Positions 50,901-59,380 of a stretch of DNA of 64,000 bases are shown here, piece by piece. A program made the position numbers and the translations under genes. This stretch comes from Bacillota bacterium (GTDB lineage: Bacteria > Planctomycetota > UBA8108 > UBA1146). Where the stretch lies: positions 1-64,000 of the forward strand of contig QNYK01000062.1 of NCBI GenBank assembly GCA_003973385.1. Reading direction: 5' to 3'. The first letter of the stretch is position 1. Each line of letters opens with the position of its first letter. Below the pieces are notes generated by a model that saw only the letters and a program-made list of their open reading frames with translations, was not told the DNA's origin and ran no database searches.

Positions 50901-53675
50901 CCCAGTGGATCGGGAAAGAGCACGCTGGCCTTCGATATTCTTTTCGCTGAAGGGCAGCGTAGATATATCGAGAGCCTATCGACCTATGCAAGGCGCTTCC
51001 TTGGCAGGATCGACCGACCAGAGGTGGACCGGGTCGAGGGGATCGCCCCGGCCATCGCCATCGATCAGAAAAACAGGGGCTCGAATCCTCGCTCGACGGT
51101 GGCCACCTCTACCGAGATCTATGACTACCTGCGGATCCTCTTCTCCAGGGCTGGAGAAGCGAGCTGCATCCATTGCGATTCGATTCTCGAGGCACACACC
51201 CCGGCGGCAGCCAGCGGCAAGATCCTGGAGGATCGAGCCGAGCAGCCGACCTTGCTGCTGGCGCCGCTGGATGCACCCTTTCCTTCGCCTGGAGAAGTGG
51301 CAGGGGAGGGCTACGCGAGGGTTCGTATCGATGCAGCGGTGAGTCGCCTCGATGAACTGGATTTTGATCATCCCTTCCCGGACGGTGCATCGGTAGAGAT
51401 CGTCGTGGACCGGCTCCGCCCGGCACGTTCGGGGCGTGTGCGTGTCTCTGAAAGTGTCGAGGAAGCCTATCGTAGAGGCGGAGATCGGTTGATTGTCGCC
51501 GATGCTGATGGCAAGGAGGTGGTTCGCTTCACTCGCAGACCATCGTGCCCCGATGGGCACATGATGCTTGTAGAGGACCTGTCCCCGAGGCTGTTCTCCT
51601 TCAATCACCACTCCGGTGCCTGTAACGCCTGCTCGGGGCTGGGTGTGCTGAAACAGGTCGATCCTCGACTGTTGATCACGAATCCTGAACGGCCACTCTT
51701 TTCGGGCGCGATGGATCACCGGCTCGGATCATGGATCGGTCGAAAGAGCGGCCGTGTCCGAAAGGTCATCGATGCGGCACTGGTGGCTCATGGATTTGAT
51801 CCCTCCAGTTCCGTCGATGAACTCGGCGAAGATGGATGGAAGGTGATTCTCGATGGTACGGGAGACCTCTCTTATCCAGTCAGATTCAGGACCCGGCGTG
51901 GAAGTGGGCGATTGCGACGGGTGACAGGCTCCACCTGGGAGGGACTCGTCGAACGAGTCTCCATCTGGCATCAACGCGCCAACTCGCCACGCTGGCGCCA
52001 TGCGATCGAAGAGCACTTGACGGTGCTCACCTGTCCTGGCTGTAGCGGTGGGCGTCTGAAACCGGAACTGCTGGCGGTTCGAATCGGCGGCGAAAACATC
52101 TCACAGCTCTGTGGCCGTACGGTTGATCAGGCCATCGAGTTCTTTGAACAGCTGGAGTTGACCGGTTATCGCCGAGAGGTGGCTGATCAGGTCAGGCTTG
52201 AAGTGGTCAGCCGTCTCTCCTTCCTGCAAAAAGTGGGGCTTGGATACATCGCACTGGATCGAGCCACGGAGACGCTCTCCGGTGGTGAAGCGCAGAGAAT
52301 TCGCCTCGCAACACAGATCGGCAACCAGCTGATGGGAGTGCTCTATGTCCTCGATGAGCCGACCATCGGACTCCATGCACGGGATGTCGATCGATTACTG
52401 GGGTCGCTGGCGGAGTTGCGGGATCTGGGCAACACGCTGGTCGTGGTGGAGCATGACGATAGAACCATTCGAAGTTGTGATCATGTCATCGATCTTGGAC
52501 CCGGAGCCGGAGTCCTCGGAGGGGAAGTGGTCGCCGAGGGTACGCCGGAGCAGATCATGAAGAATCCCCGATCTGCGACGGGGGCGTACCTCTCGGGTCG
52601 TGAGCAGGTCGCACAGATCGGTGCGCCCAGGAGTGGAGACGGTGGCGAGATCCGCATCATCGGGGCGACGGCTCACAACCTCAAGAATATCGATGTGTCG
52701 ATTCCAACAGGTGTCTTGACCTGTGTCACCGGAGTCAGTGGATCTGGAAAATCGACCCTCGTGATGGACATCCTGGCGAGGGAACTGGCGACCCGTCTCG
52801 CCGGCGCCAGGCCAGCAAGCGCAGCTCATGAGAAGATCGAGGGAGATGACGCTTTTGATGGACTGGGAGTGATCGATCAGCAACCTCTCGGTCGCACTCC
52901 AGCTTCCAACGCCGCCACCTACACCGGAGTCATGACTCCAATCCGGAGCCTCTTCGCGCGCACACACCTGGCACGTGTGCGAGGCTGGGGGCCGGGTCGC
53001 TTTTCATTCAATGTCGCGGGCGGGCGTTGCGAGGCGTGCGATGGAAAAGGTGGAGTGCTCATCGAGATGCACTTCCTCAGCGATGTGTGGATCCGATGCG
53101 AGGTTTGTCGTGGTCGACGCTATGAAAAAGAGACGCTGGAGGCGCGCTGGAAAGGATGCAGTATCTCCGATGTACTCGAGATGGATGTTCGAAAGGCACT
53201 TCAACTGTTCGAAGATATTCCAGCCATCGCAACGATGCTCCGGGCGCTCGATGAAGTGGGGCTCGGGTATCTATCGCTGGGGCAATCAGCGACAACCCTG
53301 TCAGGTGGTGAAGCTCAGCGAGTCAAACTCGCTTCTGAACTGGGCCGAAGAGCCAGAGGACGGCGCATCTACATCCTCGATGAGCCGACCACCGGATTGC
53401 ACTTTTCCGATGTTCGCCTGCTTACCCGGATGCTTCACAAACTCGTCGATCGCGGAGACACGGTGATTGTCATCGAGCATGATCTGGACCTGATCGCCTG
53501 CGCTGATCATGTCATCGATATGGGGCCAGAAGGTGGAGATGCCGGTGGCCAGGTGGTGGTCGCGGGAACTCCCGAGAAAGTCGCCAGATCGCGCAAAAGC
53601 CATACCGCGAAGGTACTCAAAGAAGTGCTCCGGAGGAAGGCTCGAACGGATGCCACCTCAGCTCCGCCGCACTAG
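47973..53675 (+). CDS. uvrA: Double-length UvrA (two tandem UvrA units)
   Basis: Damage-recognition ATPase of UvrABC repair. At 1900 residues it is two head-to-tail UvrA units joined near residue 945. All four ABC modules look intact: P-loops GISGSGKST, GVSGSGKST, GPSGSGKST, GVSGSGKST; signatures TLAGGEAQR (first) and three LSGGEAQR; Walker B YVLDEPSIG, YLLDEPTTG, YVLDEPTIG, YILDEPTTG. Each unit has its own C-terminal zinc finger (RCEACEGAG..CEEC and RCEACDGKG..CEVC). UvrA normally dimerises, so one chain may form the dimer on its own. Chlamydial UvrA is similarly doubled, fitting a PVC affiliation. Ends in CTAG shared with the convergent MCE gene. Confidence 0.96.
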   Translation: MSTSSGRPLRVRGANENNLRNLDVEIPRERLVVVTGISGSGKSTLAHGIICREGQRRFVESLSSYARQYLGRLDRPRVEAVEGLSPTISIDQKTISRNPRSTVGTITEILDHLRLLYARLGTPHCPSCGDVIEGRSREQIVQHSWHQLAGQEVLVCAPIVLERKGEYRKEIEQLREQGFARVRIDGDLMRLSDPISLARYERHTIEVVLDKLRLVDGKRGRLAEAVEKALTISDGLVTIVAGEVAHLSSSRFGCPTCSISLPELEPRLFSFNSPQGACQRCDGLGRRRSPSEHTMVKDASLSIMDGALFLRRQGKSIRGLSVAWSVLEKAATLERISLQRPWKKLTPRARQLLLEGAESVGGKSDWPGLIPLVEAAYDLHGGRELERHMPRTECNACGGTRLQEMPRAVRYRGHGIDQICSMTVDDAHGFFSDLDLDDRERRIGQSLFPEIQSRLEFLSRVGLGYLALDRSADTLAGGEAQRIRLASQLGSGLRGVLYVLDEPSIGLHPADNRAMLEILRGLRDLGNSVLVVEHDRETIESADHIIDIGPGAGTAGGELVAEGSVTAVRKVSRSLTGQYLAGNKKIAIPASRRKSRSCLRIRGARLHNLQDVDVEIPLQSLVVITGVSGSGKSTLIQGVLQPAVAEYLDLVTEPPGDHDGVDGLDQIDKLIRIDQNPIGRTPRSNPGTYTKVFDDIRDLFSRTAEARARGWKRGRFSFNVKGGRCEACEGAGVITIGMQFMADIEVVCEECNGTRFNAETRSVRWRGHDISEILALSIEEASSLFEDVPQIDRTLRTLLDVGLGYVSLGQPSTTLSGGEAQRVKLATELRKKSTGRTLYLLDEPTTGLHFADIDNLLGCLHALVDRGNTVVIIEHCLDVVKQADHVIDLGPAGGAQGGRVLSCGTPEQLARLGSATGIALSGEMGGKRRPAARSGKKRGSGSGEPADKFLIVGARQNNLKDIRVEIPAGEFTVITGPSGSGKSTLAFDILFAEGQRRYIESLSTYARRFLGRIDRPEVDRVEGIAPAIAIDQKNRGSNPRSTVATSTEIYDYLRILFSRAGEASCIHCDSILEAHTPAAASGKILEDRAEQPTLLLAPLDAPFPSPGEVAGEGYARVRIDAAVSRLDELDFDHPFPDGASVEIVVDRLRPARSGRVRVSESVEEAYRRGGDRLIVADADGKEVVRFTRRPSCPDGHMMLVEDLSPRLFSFNHHSGACNACSGLGVLKQVDPRLLITNPERPLFSGAMDHRLGSWIGRKSGRVRKVIDAALVAHGFDPSSSVDELGEDGWKVILDGTGDLSYPVRFRTRRGSGRLRRVTGSTWEGLVERVSIWHQRANSPRWRHAIEEHLTVLTCPGCSGGRLKPELLAVRIGGENISQLCGRTVDQAIEFFEQLELTGYRREVADQVRLEVVSRLSFLQKVGLGYIALDRATETLSGGEAQRIRLATQIGNQLMGVLYVLDEPTIGLHARDVDRLLGSLAELRDLGNTLVVVEHDDRTIRSCDHVIDLGPGAGVLGGEVVAEGTPEQIMKNPRSATGAYLSGREQVAQIGAPRSGDGGEIRIIGATAHNLKNIDVSIPTGVLTCVTGVSGSGKSTLVMDILARELATRLAGARPASAAHEKIEGDDAFDGLGVIDQQPLGRTPASNAATYTGVMTPIRSLFARTHLARVRGWGPGRFSFNVAGGRCEACDGKGGVLIEMHFLSDVWIRCEVCRGRRYEKETLEARWKGCSISDVLEMDVRKALQLFEDIPAIATMLRALDEVGLGYLSLGQSATTLSGGEAQRVKLASELGRRARGRRIYILDEPTTGLHFSDVRLLTRMLHKLVDRGDTVIVIEHDLDLIACADHVIDMGPEGGDAGGQVVVAGTPEKVARSRKSHTAKVLKEVLRRKARTDATSAPPH

Positions 53676-54808
53676 CGTGGTGCCGCCAGGTCTTTGGTCC
53701 TCTGAAGCAGTCCCTGCTCCAGTTCAGCCTGGTTTTCGAGCCGATCTCCCAGTGTACGGAGCGCTTCGCCGAGAAACTCGAGGACATCTCGATCTTCACC
53801 GCGTCGGTCGAGCAGGTCTCTGACCTGTTCGGTGGCTCTGCGTACTTCCAGGGCACCTTCTGCGTATCGATTGGCACTCTCGTGCAGCGCGATGAAGGCG
53901 CTTTCCCTGTCGCCTGGTGATTTCAAGATTCTCCAGGGGCGACGCCTCAGGTCCGCAGCCAGTCGATGAAGGTTGTCACTGGTGGACTGGAGGTTCTCGA
54001 CGGTGGCGCGCAACGGAGCTCGATTTTCATGAAGCAGCTGGTCTATGCTTCTCAACACCGTTTCACCCTTTCTGCCGACACGAACAATCGACTCGGCCGC
54101 TTCGGGGAGTAAACGCGCGTGGGCTCGCAATTCGAGCAGAATCTCCTCGGCCTGCTGAAGCGAGGAGAGAATCGGACTTCTTCCGTCTCGGATCAAGATA
54201 CGCAGTTCTTCGGCTGTTTCTCTGACGCTGTGACCGGCATCTCCCATGGTTCTGAGGGTCTCCTGGAGCCCACCCTGGCCCTTGATCAGGTCGGTGATCT
54301 GTCCGATCGATTCAGCAGTGTGACGCAGTGCTTCCAGTGTTTTGAGGTATTCATCGGCCGGATCGCCCAGCTGCCGATGGCGAGATACCAGCGTCGAACC
54401 CTTGGCGAGAGGTGCGCCAGATCCGGGCACGATGTCGATCGATGGGGAAGGCTGGTCCCTCAGGGAGACGGAACTGTCCGCCGTGATCTGACCATGGATG
54501 CGGGACTCGATGGATCCGGTGACGATCAATTTCGCGGGGCTGGAGTCTTGCGCCTGAGCGATGTTGCCGCCATCCGCGATCACAAGATCGATGGAATGAA
54601 CCTTGCCGACCGGAATTCCCCTGAAACAAATGGCGCTTCCTGTTCGTAGTGATCCGGCGTGGGGGATTTGAATCGAGAGGGAAGTCATCGAGTCGGACCG
54701 CTCCCACGAGGCCAAGAAACCAGGGATCACCAGAGCGATCAGAACCACGCAACTGGTGACTCCGATTCGAGTGATCCACCGCAAGGTGGGGCTGACTTCC
54801 CGGTTCAT
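53672..54808 (-). CDS. MCE/MlaD-domain lipid-transport protein
   Basis: Substrate-binding component of a lipid ABC transporter of the Mla/MCE type. The start ATG 54808 has GGAG eight bases before it; the track start is seven codons earlier and has none. The 378-residue product has one N-terminal membrane helix (about 16-38), an MCE domain (about 45-135, SLRTGSAICFRGIPVGKVHSIDL) and a long helical, coiled-coil tail (about 150-378) with RPWRILKSPGD, a motif common in MlaD-type tails. It would lie in the periplasm, tethered to the inner membrane. No permease or ATPase partner is adjacent. Its stop shares CTAG with uvrA. Confidence 0.86.
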   Translation of the reverse strand: MNREVSPTLRWITRIGVTSCVVLIALVIPGFLASWERSDSMTSLSIQIPHAGSLRTGSAICFRGIPVGKVHSIDLVIADGGNIAQAQDSSPAKLIVTGSIESRIHGQITADSSVSLRDQPSPSIDIVPGSGAPLAKGSTLVSRHRQLGDPADEYLKTLEALRHTAESIGQITDLIKGQGGLQETLRTMGDAGHSVRETAEELRILIRDGRSPILSSLQQAEEILLELRAHARLLPEAAESIVRVGRKGETVLRSIDQLLHENRAPLRATVENLQSTSDNLHRLAADLRRRPWRILKSPGDRESAFIALHESANRYAEGALEVRRATEQVRDLLDRRGEDRDVLEFLGEALRTLGDRLENQAELEQGLLQRTKDLAAPR

Positions 54809-54929
54809 GTTGGCCACTCCCGTTCGCATGGGCGGAGTCGACCAACCAGGCCATCACGAGGCAGTGATGTCGATGGGGGATCGCTCATCACTCTCATCGG
54901 CTGACAAGGGGAATTTCTTCAGTGAATTA

Positions 54930-55334
54930 TCAGGGGCTTGGAGGTTCAGGGCTCGATAGCCGAGTCCACCACTCCTGGTGGTCTGATACGGCATATCGAC
55001 GTTCCCTGGGAGGGGACAGGTAATCGTATTTCGGGGCAGTATTTCGTCGTTCTCCAGCGAGCCACAGGATGGTGGATCGTGCGTTGTACCGGACCCAGCG
55101 GTCGGGATCATTGAGCAGGGGAAAGAGCAGGGGTGCAAAGTTCCGATTGCTCGAACCCTGGATGGCCAGGATGGTGCGCGTGCGCACGACAGGTTCCTCC
55201 GAGGCGAGTCCAGGCCATGGGCCTGTTTCAGAGACCCTGAGACCTGGCATCTGACACGACGCGCAGCAAAGTAGAGTCAGCAGCAGGATCAGAGTCATGT
55301 CGCTCCTGATTACTCGGTGAAACATCCGTGTCAC
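54930..55334 (-). CDS. Small putative lipoprotein with a HEAT-like segment
   Basis: Not a recognised family. The 134-residue frame has a hydrophobic segment LILLLTLLCCASC that ends in a lipobox-like CASC, so lipidation near Cys 27 is likely; the internal ATG (MTLILLL) is a better signal-peptide start. A helical pair around NFAPLLFPLLNDPDRWVRYNARSTI resembles one HEAT-type repeat. The C-terminal end is Pro/Arg-rich (PPRERRYAV). It is 121 bp upstream of the MCE gene on the same strand and may be co-transcribed with it. Confidence 0.6.
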   Translation of the reverse strand: MTRMFHRVIRSDMTLILLLTLLCCASCQMPGLRVSETGPWPGLASEEPVVRTRTILAIQGSSNRNFAPLLFPLLNDPDRWVRYNARSTILWLAGERRNTAPKYDYLSPPRERRYAVSDHQEWWTRLSSPEPPSP

Positions 55335-55491
55335 GCTCCCTTCGTGGCCCTCAATTCATCAGGAGCCAGATGTGGTCTCTGGCCCGTGACCATACTTGTG
55401 AAGAAGTGGCCCCGGGTCAAGTCGGTCGAGGTGGAGCCAGGGGTGGGGAGGTGATAGTCTCCGTTCTGATGCTGCAGGGAGAGGATGACTC

Positions 55492-56538
55492 GTGAAATCG
55501 CTTCTATGTGATCATCTGGTCGTGGGTGCAGGATCTACCGGGTTGGCGGTGGCAGACCACCTTCTGCGCCGTGGCACCGGTTCTGTGATCCTGATCGATG
55601 CCCTGGACTCGCCGCAGGAGGGTCCAACCGGTGGCAGGATTCCGCTGCTGGCTCCCCGGGGAGTGGCCTGGGCTCCCATCGTCGAGAGGGCACGAGAGTT
55701 GTACGAGGGCTGGACCGACTGGATCGAAATCGATCCCGAACTCCGACGTTGTGGCGCATTGTTGCCAGTCTCGCCCTCTTCGACGCCACCGACAGCACAG
55801 ACACTGCTGGATGCTCCGGACTCATCGAGGCGCTGGTCCTCTCTCCAGGATACAGGCCTCCGTTGTTTTCACGAACCGGAGGCTGCGACCGTCGACCCGG
55901 TGGCAGTGGCCTCGGCTCTGATGTGGAGAATCCGCAAGGTGGGAGGTCACTTTCTTCCTCGATCCTCCTTGACCTCGATGGAGGAGAAAAGTGATGGAGT
56001 TCATTTCTGCGCTGGAGTTCGTACGGGAACGGCAGGGAGTATCTACATCTGCACAGGCACGGACAGTCTGCGCTGGCTCGATCGCCTCGGGCTTCGGCAT
56101 CACTATCATGCAGAGACCGTGTCCAGGTTCACGCTGGAACTCGATGATGAATTGCCCCCCATCATCTACTGGCAGGACGAGCGAGCGATGCTTTTTGAAC
56201 GTGGAGATGGGTACCACGAGTTACTCATGATCAGCGACGTCGTCGCAGAGCACGGGGATGCTCCATCGGTGGACTGGGATCGTTACGCCTCTTTTCGCGA
56301 GGTGTGGAGGCAGTGGATCCCCCTCTTCGAGGACTCCCAGACTCTCAATGCTATGGCCAGCAATCAGGTATCAAGGCTCGACCGCCCCGATCCGCTGATC
56401 AGTGCTGGCGGTCGCATCGTGTTTCCTGGCGCCTGTGGGGAGTTTTCGCAGCTGCTGTTTCCTGCCCTGGCAGAGATGTCAGTGGAGGGGCAACTCGCAG
56501 GCAATGTCGGTGGCTTGCTCGAGGATCCATCCCGGTGA
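55492..56538 (+). CDS. FAD-dependent oxidoreductase (DAO fold)
   Basis: The 348-residue product (GTG start) begins with the dinucleotide-binding strand LLCDHLVVGAGSTGLAVADHLLRRG (GxGxxG near residue 12) followed by the acidic end of the second strand (ILIDALDS). The C-terminal part has LISAGGRIVFPGACGEFSQL, like the FAD-contacting end of D-amino acid oxidase/glycine-oxidase-like proteins. It is poorly conserved in between, and no quinone or cytochrome partner is visible. It overlaps the next gene by GTGA. Oxidation of an amine or hydroxy acid is likely; the substrate is not known. Confidence 0.72.
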   Translation: MKSLLCDHLVVGAGSTGLAVADHLLRRGTGSVILIDALDSPQEGPTGGRIPLLAPRGVAWAPIVERARELYEGWTDWIEIDPELRRCGALLPVSPSSTPPTAQTLLDAPDSSRRWSSLQDTGLRCFHEPEAATVDPVAVASALMWRIRKVGGHFLPRSSLTSMEEKSDGVHFCAGVRTGTAGSIYICTGTDSLRWLDRLGLRHHYHAETVSRFTLELDDELPPIIYWQDERAMLFERGDGYHELLMISDVVAEHGDAPSVDWDRYASFREVWRQWIPLFEDSQTLNAMASNQVSRLDRPDPLISAGGRIVFPGACGEFSQLLFPALAEMSVEGQLAGNVGGLLEDPSR

Positions 56539-57425
56539 GCGACATCCACCAGACAGCCTCTTCATGGACATGGATCGCAGGGGAAATCGTACCGACGGCG
56601 GCGGCGTCGATCGGTGTCCTCGATCGTGGTTTTCTCTACGGGGAATCCGTGTTCGAGACGCTTCGCACCGTCGAGAGGAAGGCACTGTTCCTCTCCGATC
56701 ACCTGATGCGGTTGCGCAAATCCGCCAGCCTTCTCGGGATGACGTGCGATTTCGATGACGGCTGGATGGAGCAGTTGATCGACCAGTTGCTGGCTCGTAT
56801 CCCGGCTGGGGAAGATGCAGTGGTCCGGATCACGATGACCAGGGGGAACCGCATCGGTGGCAGACTGGAGGCAGAGGGCTGTCGGTCGCGATGGATCGTC
56901 ACGGCGACGGCGATGGAGCCAGAGAAGTCGAGACCGCCACTACACCTCGTGATCTCGAAGTTCAGGAAAGCTCCCCCCGATGTCCTCGATCCGGCGATCA
57001 AGAGTGGCAATTTCCTCTCCTCCATCCTGGCGAGAGAGGATGCCATCGGCCGAGGTGCCGATGATGGAATCCTGCTCTCACCCGAGGGGATCCTGACAGA
57101 GACATCGTGTGCCAATTTGTTCTGGGTCAGAGATGGGGAAGTATTCACCTGTAGCCGGGAACTGGTTCTCGAAGGGATCACACGGGGGTGTGCGATTCGG
57201 TTGCTGGAATCGAGCGGCATCGAGGTGATCGAGGGACTGTTTCCCGAGCTGGAGATCCGCTCAGCGCAGGAGGCATTTTTGACCTCCTCGGTGACGGGGA
57301 TCGTCGCTGTCGCCAGCATCGACGGACGCGATCTGACCAGCGACCTGGAGTCCTCCATCACCGAAACGTTGCGAACTCAATACCAGCAACAGATCCTCAC
57401 TGCATCTCGAGGAGGAGTGCGATGA
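56535..57425 (+). CDS. Class IV PLP-dependent aminotransferase/lyase
   Basis: Fold-type IV PLP protein related to branched-chain aminotransferase, D-amino acid aminotransferase and aminodeoxychorismate lyase. The 296-residue product starts at a GTG inside the upstream stop. Key sites: GVLDRGFLYGESVFETLR near the N-terminus, the PLP lysine in PAIKSGNFLSSILA and GILTETSCANLFWV (Glu). YGESVFETLR leans toward PabC/DAAT members over IlvE. It overlaps the acyl-CoA synthetase start by ATGA. Confidence 0.85.
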   Translation: MSDIHQTASSWTWIAGEIVPTAAASIGVLDRGFLYGESVFETLRTVERKALFLSDHLMRLRKSASLLGMTCDFDDGWMEQLIDQLLARIPAGEDAVVRITMTRGNRIGGRLEAEGCRSRWIVTATAMEPEKSRPPLHLVISKFRKAPPDVLDPAIKSGNFLSSILAREDAIGRGADDGILLSPEGILTETSCANLFWVRDGEVFTCSRELVLEGITRGCAIRLLESSGIEVIEGLFPELEIRSAQEAFLTSSVTGIVAVASIDGRDLTSDLESSITETLRTQYQQQILTASRGGVR

Positions 57426-59380
57426 GCGAGTCGATCTGGCATCCGGACCCCGAGCAATTGATGTCGACGCGGGTCGCAGACCTGATGACCACGGTCGGGA
57501 TGCCGATCGACCCGGAGGATGTGGGTGGGTCGGTGCGTCGCTTCGTGCGCTGGAGCCAGCAGCAGCCAGAACGGTTCTGGCCCGCAGTGCTCGATGATCT
57601 GGGGGTCGTCTGGTCGCGGGGGTACAGCCAGGTGGTGGACCTCTCCAATGGGCCAGAATGGGCAGATTGGTTTCCAGGGGGAGAGACCAACATCGCGATG
57701 AACTGCGTCGACATTCCCGCTGCTCAGATGCCGGATGATCTGGCCCTGGTTGCCGAGGACGAGGAGGGGAATTCGCGGCGCTGGAACTTCAGTGAAGCAG
57801 ATCGCGAGATTCAAAAGCTGGCGCAGCTGCTCTCACAACTGGGTATCGAGAGAGGCGATCGGATCGCCTGTCTCATGCCGATGGTGGGTGAGGTGGTTTT
57901 CGCGATGCTGGCGACGATGAAGATCGGGGCGGTTTTCATCCCGATATTCAGTGGATATGCGCCGCCCTCTGTCAGGGAAAGGCTCGAAGACTCCGGTGCC
58001 AGATTGCTCTTTACAGCGGATGTCGGAAACCGAAGAGGACGGCGGTATGACCTCAAATCCCAGGCAGATCTGGCAGTGGATGGACTGGAGTCGCTGCAGC
58101 ATCTGGTGGTACTGCGCCGTGGCGATGGTGGCGCCCCCATGACAGACGGTAGAGACCTGTGGTGGCAAGACTCCATCGCCAGCATCGAGGGCGATTCCTG
58201 TACGGAGATGATGGCTGCGATGGATCCAGCGCTGATGATCTATACCAGCGGAACCACCGGCAAGCCGAAAGGGACGGTCCACACTCACGCTGGATGCATG
58301 GCACAGATGGGTAAAGAGGTCCGGTACAATTTCGATGTCAGGCCCCACAAGGATCTATTCTGGTGGTTTTCCGATATCGGCTGGATGATGGGACCCTGGC
58401 AGATCATCGGGTGCTGGCTCAACCGTGTGCCCTTCCTCGTGTTCGAGGGTGCTCCTGATTTTCCAGGACCCGATCGAGTGTGGCAGATGGTCGAGCGATA
58501 CGGGGTGACTCACCTGGGAATCAGTCCGACTGCCATCCGATTACTGATGCGATCCGGTGATGATCCGGTCGATCGATATCCGATGCAGTCACTGAGAATC
58601 CTCGGTTCGACGGGAGAGCCGTGGGATCACGACAGTTACCGCTGGTATTCAAGAAAGGTCGGGGGCGGCAAACTTCCGATCATCAATATCTCGGGGGGAA
58701 CTGATATTGTCGGCTGTTTCCTCGCGCCACTGCCGGTTTTGCCGATCCGCGAGACATCGCTTCAATCGGCAGGGCTCGGTATGGATATAGACGTCTTCGA
58801 TGAGGATGGGCACTCGGTTCGTGGCGAGGTGGGTTACCTGGTGTGCAAGAGCCCTGCGCCATCGATGACCAGATCCCTCTGGCGCGCAGATGAAAAGTAC
58901 CTTGAAACCTACTGGTCACGATTTCCTGGAGTCTGGAATCACGGCGACTGGGCACTGATCGATGACGATGAGCAGTGGTTCCTGTTCGGAAGAGCCGACG
59001 ATACGCTCAATATTGCGGGACGCAGGGTCGGGCCTGGCGAGATCGAATCGGCCTTGATCGAACACTCTGCGGTGAGCGAAGCGGCCGCCATCGGTGTGCC
59101 GGATGATCTCAAGGGCACTGAACTGGTCTGCTTCGTGGTGCTGCATCAAGGGATTCTCGAGCAGGAGGATCTGCGCCAGCAGTTGGTGCTACAGGTCGTC
59201 GAAGCGCTCGGCAAGGTGGATCGTCCCGGAGCCATCTATTTCGTTGATGATCTCCCGAAGACGCGCAGTGCCAAGATCGTGAGACGTCTGATTCGCGCCC
59301 AGCATATCGGAGACGATCTGGGTGACCTGTCCAGCATCGCAAATCCCGAGGCGCTCGATGCGATCAGGAATTGTCGTTAG
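57422..59380 (+). CDS. AMP-forming acyl-CoA synthetase (acetyl/propionyl type)
   Basis: Activates a carboxylate with ATP and CoA. The 652-residue product starts at ATG 57422 in the aminotransferase stop; motifs include the P-loop-like YTSGTTGKPKGTVHTH, WWFSDIGWMMGPW, GSTGEPWDHD, the A5 block NHGDWALIDDDEQWFLFGRADD and the C-terminal catalytic lysine in LPKTRSAKIVRR. Length and N-terminal ACAS_N-like region (WSRGYSQVVDLSNGPEWADWFPGG) place it near acetyl-CoA synthetase, but substitution around the acyl pocket means the chain is not certain. Third gene of the DAO-aminotransferase-ligase operon; convergent with the sulfatase, sharing its last bases. Confidence 0.9.
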   Translation: MSESIWHPDPEQLMSTRVADLMTTVGMPIDPEDVGGSVRRFVRWSQQQPERFWPAVLDDLGVVWSRGYSQVVDLSNGPEWADWFPGGETNIAMNCVDIPAAQMPDDLALVAEDEEGNSRRWNFSEADREIQKLAQLLSQLGIERGDRIACLMPMVGEVVFAMLATMKIGAVFIPIFSGYAPPSVRERLEDSGARLLFTADVGNRRGRRYDLKSQADLAVDGLESLQHLVVLRRGDGGAPMTDGRDLWWQDSIASIEGDSCTEMMAAMDPALMIYTSGTTGKPKGTVHTHAGCMAQMGKEVRYNFDVRPHKDLFWWFSDIGWMMGPWQIIGCWLNRVPFLVFEGAPDFPGPDRVWQMVERYGVTHLGISPTAIRLLMRSGDDPVDRYPMQSLRILGSTGEPWDHDSYRWYSRKVGGGKLPIINISGGTDIVGCFLAPLPVLPIRETSLQSAGLGMDIDVFDEDGHSVRGEVGYLVCKSPAPSMTRSLWRADEKYLETYWSRFPGVWNHGDWALIDDDEQWFLFGRADDTLNIAGRRVGPGEIESALIEHSAVSEAAAIGVPDDLKGTELVCFVVLHQGILEQEDLRQQLVLQVVEALGKVDRPGAIYFVDDLPKTRSAKIVRRLIRAQHIGDDLGDLSSIANPEALDAIRNCR

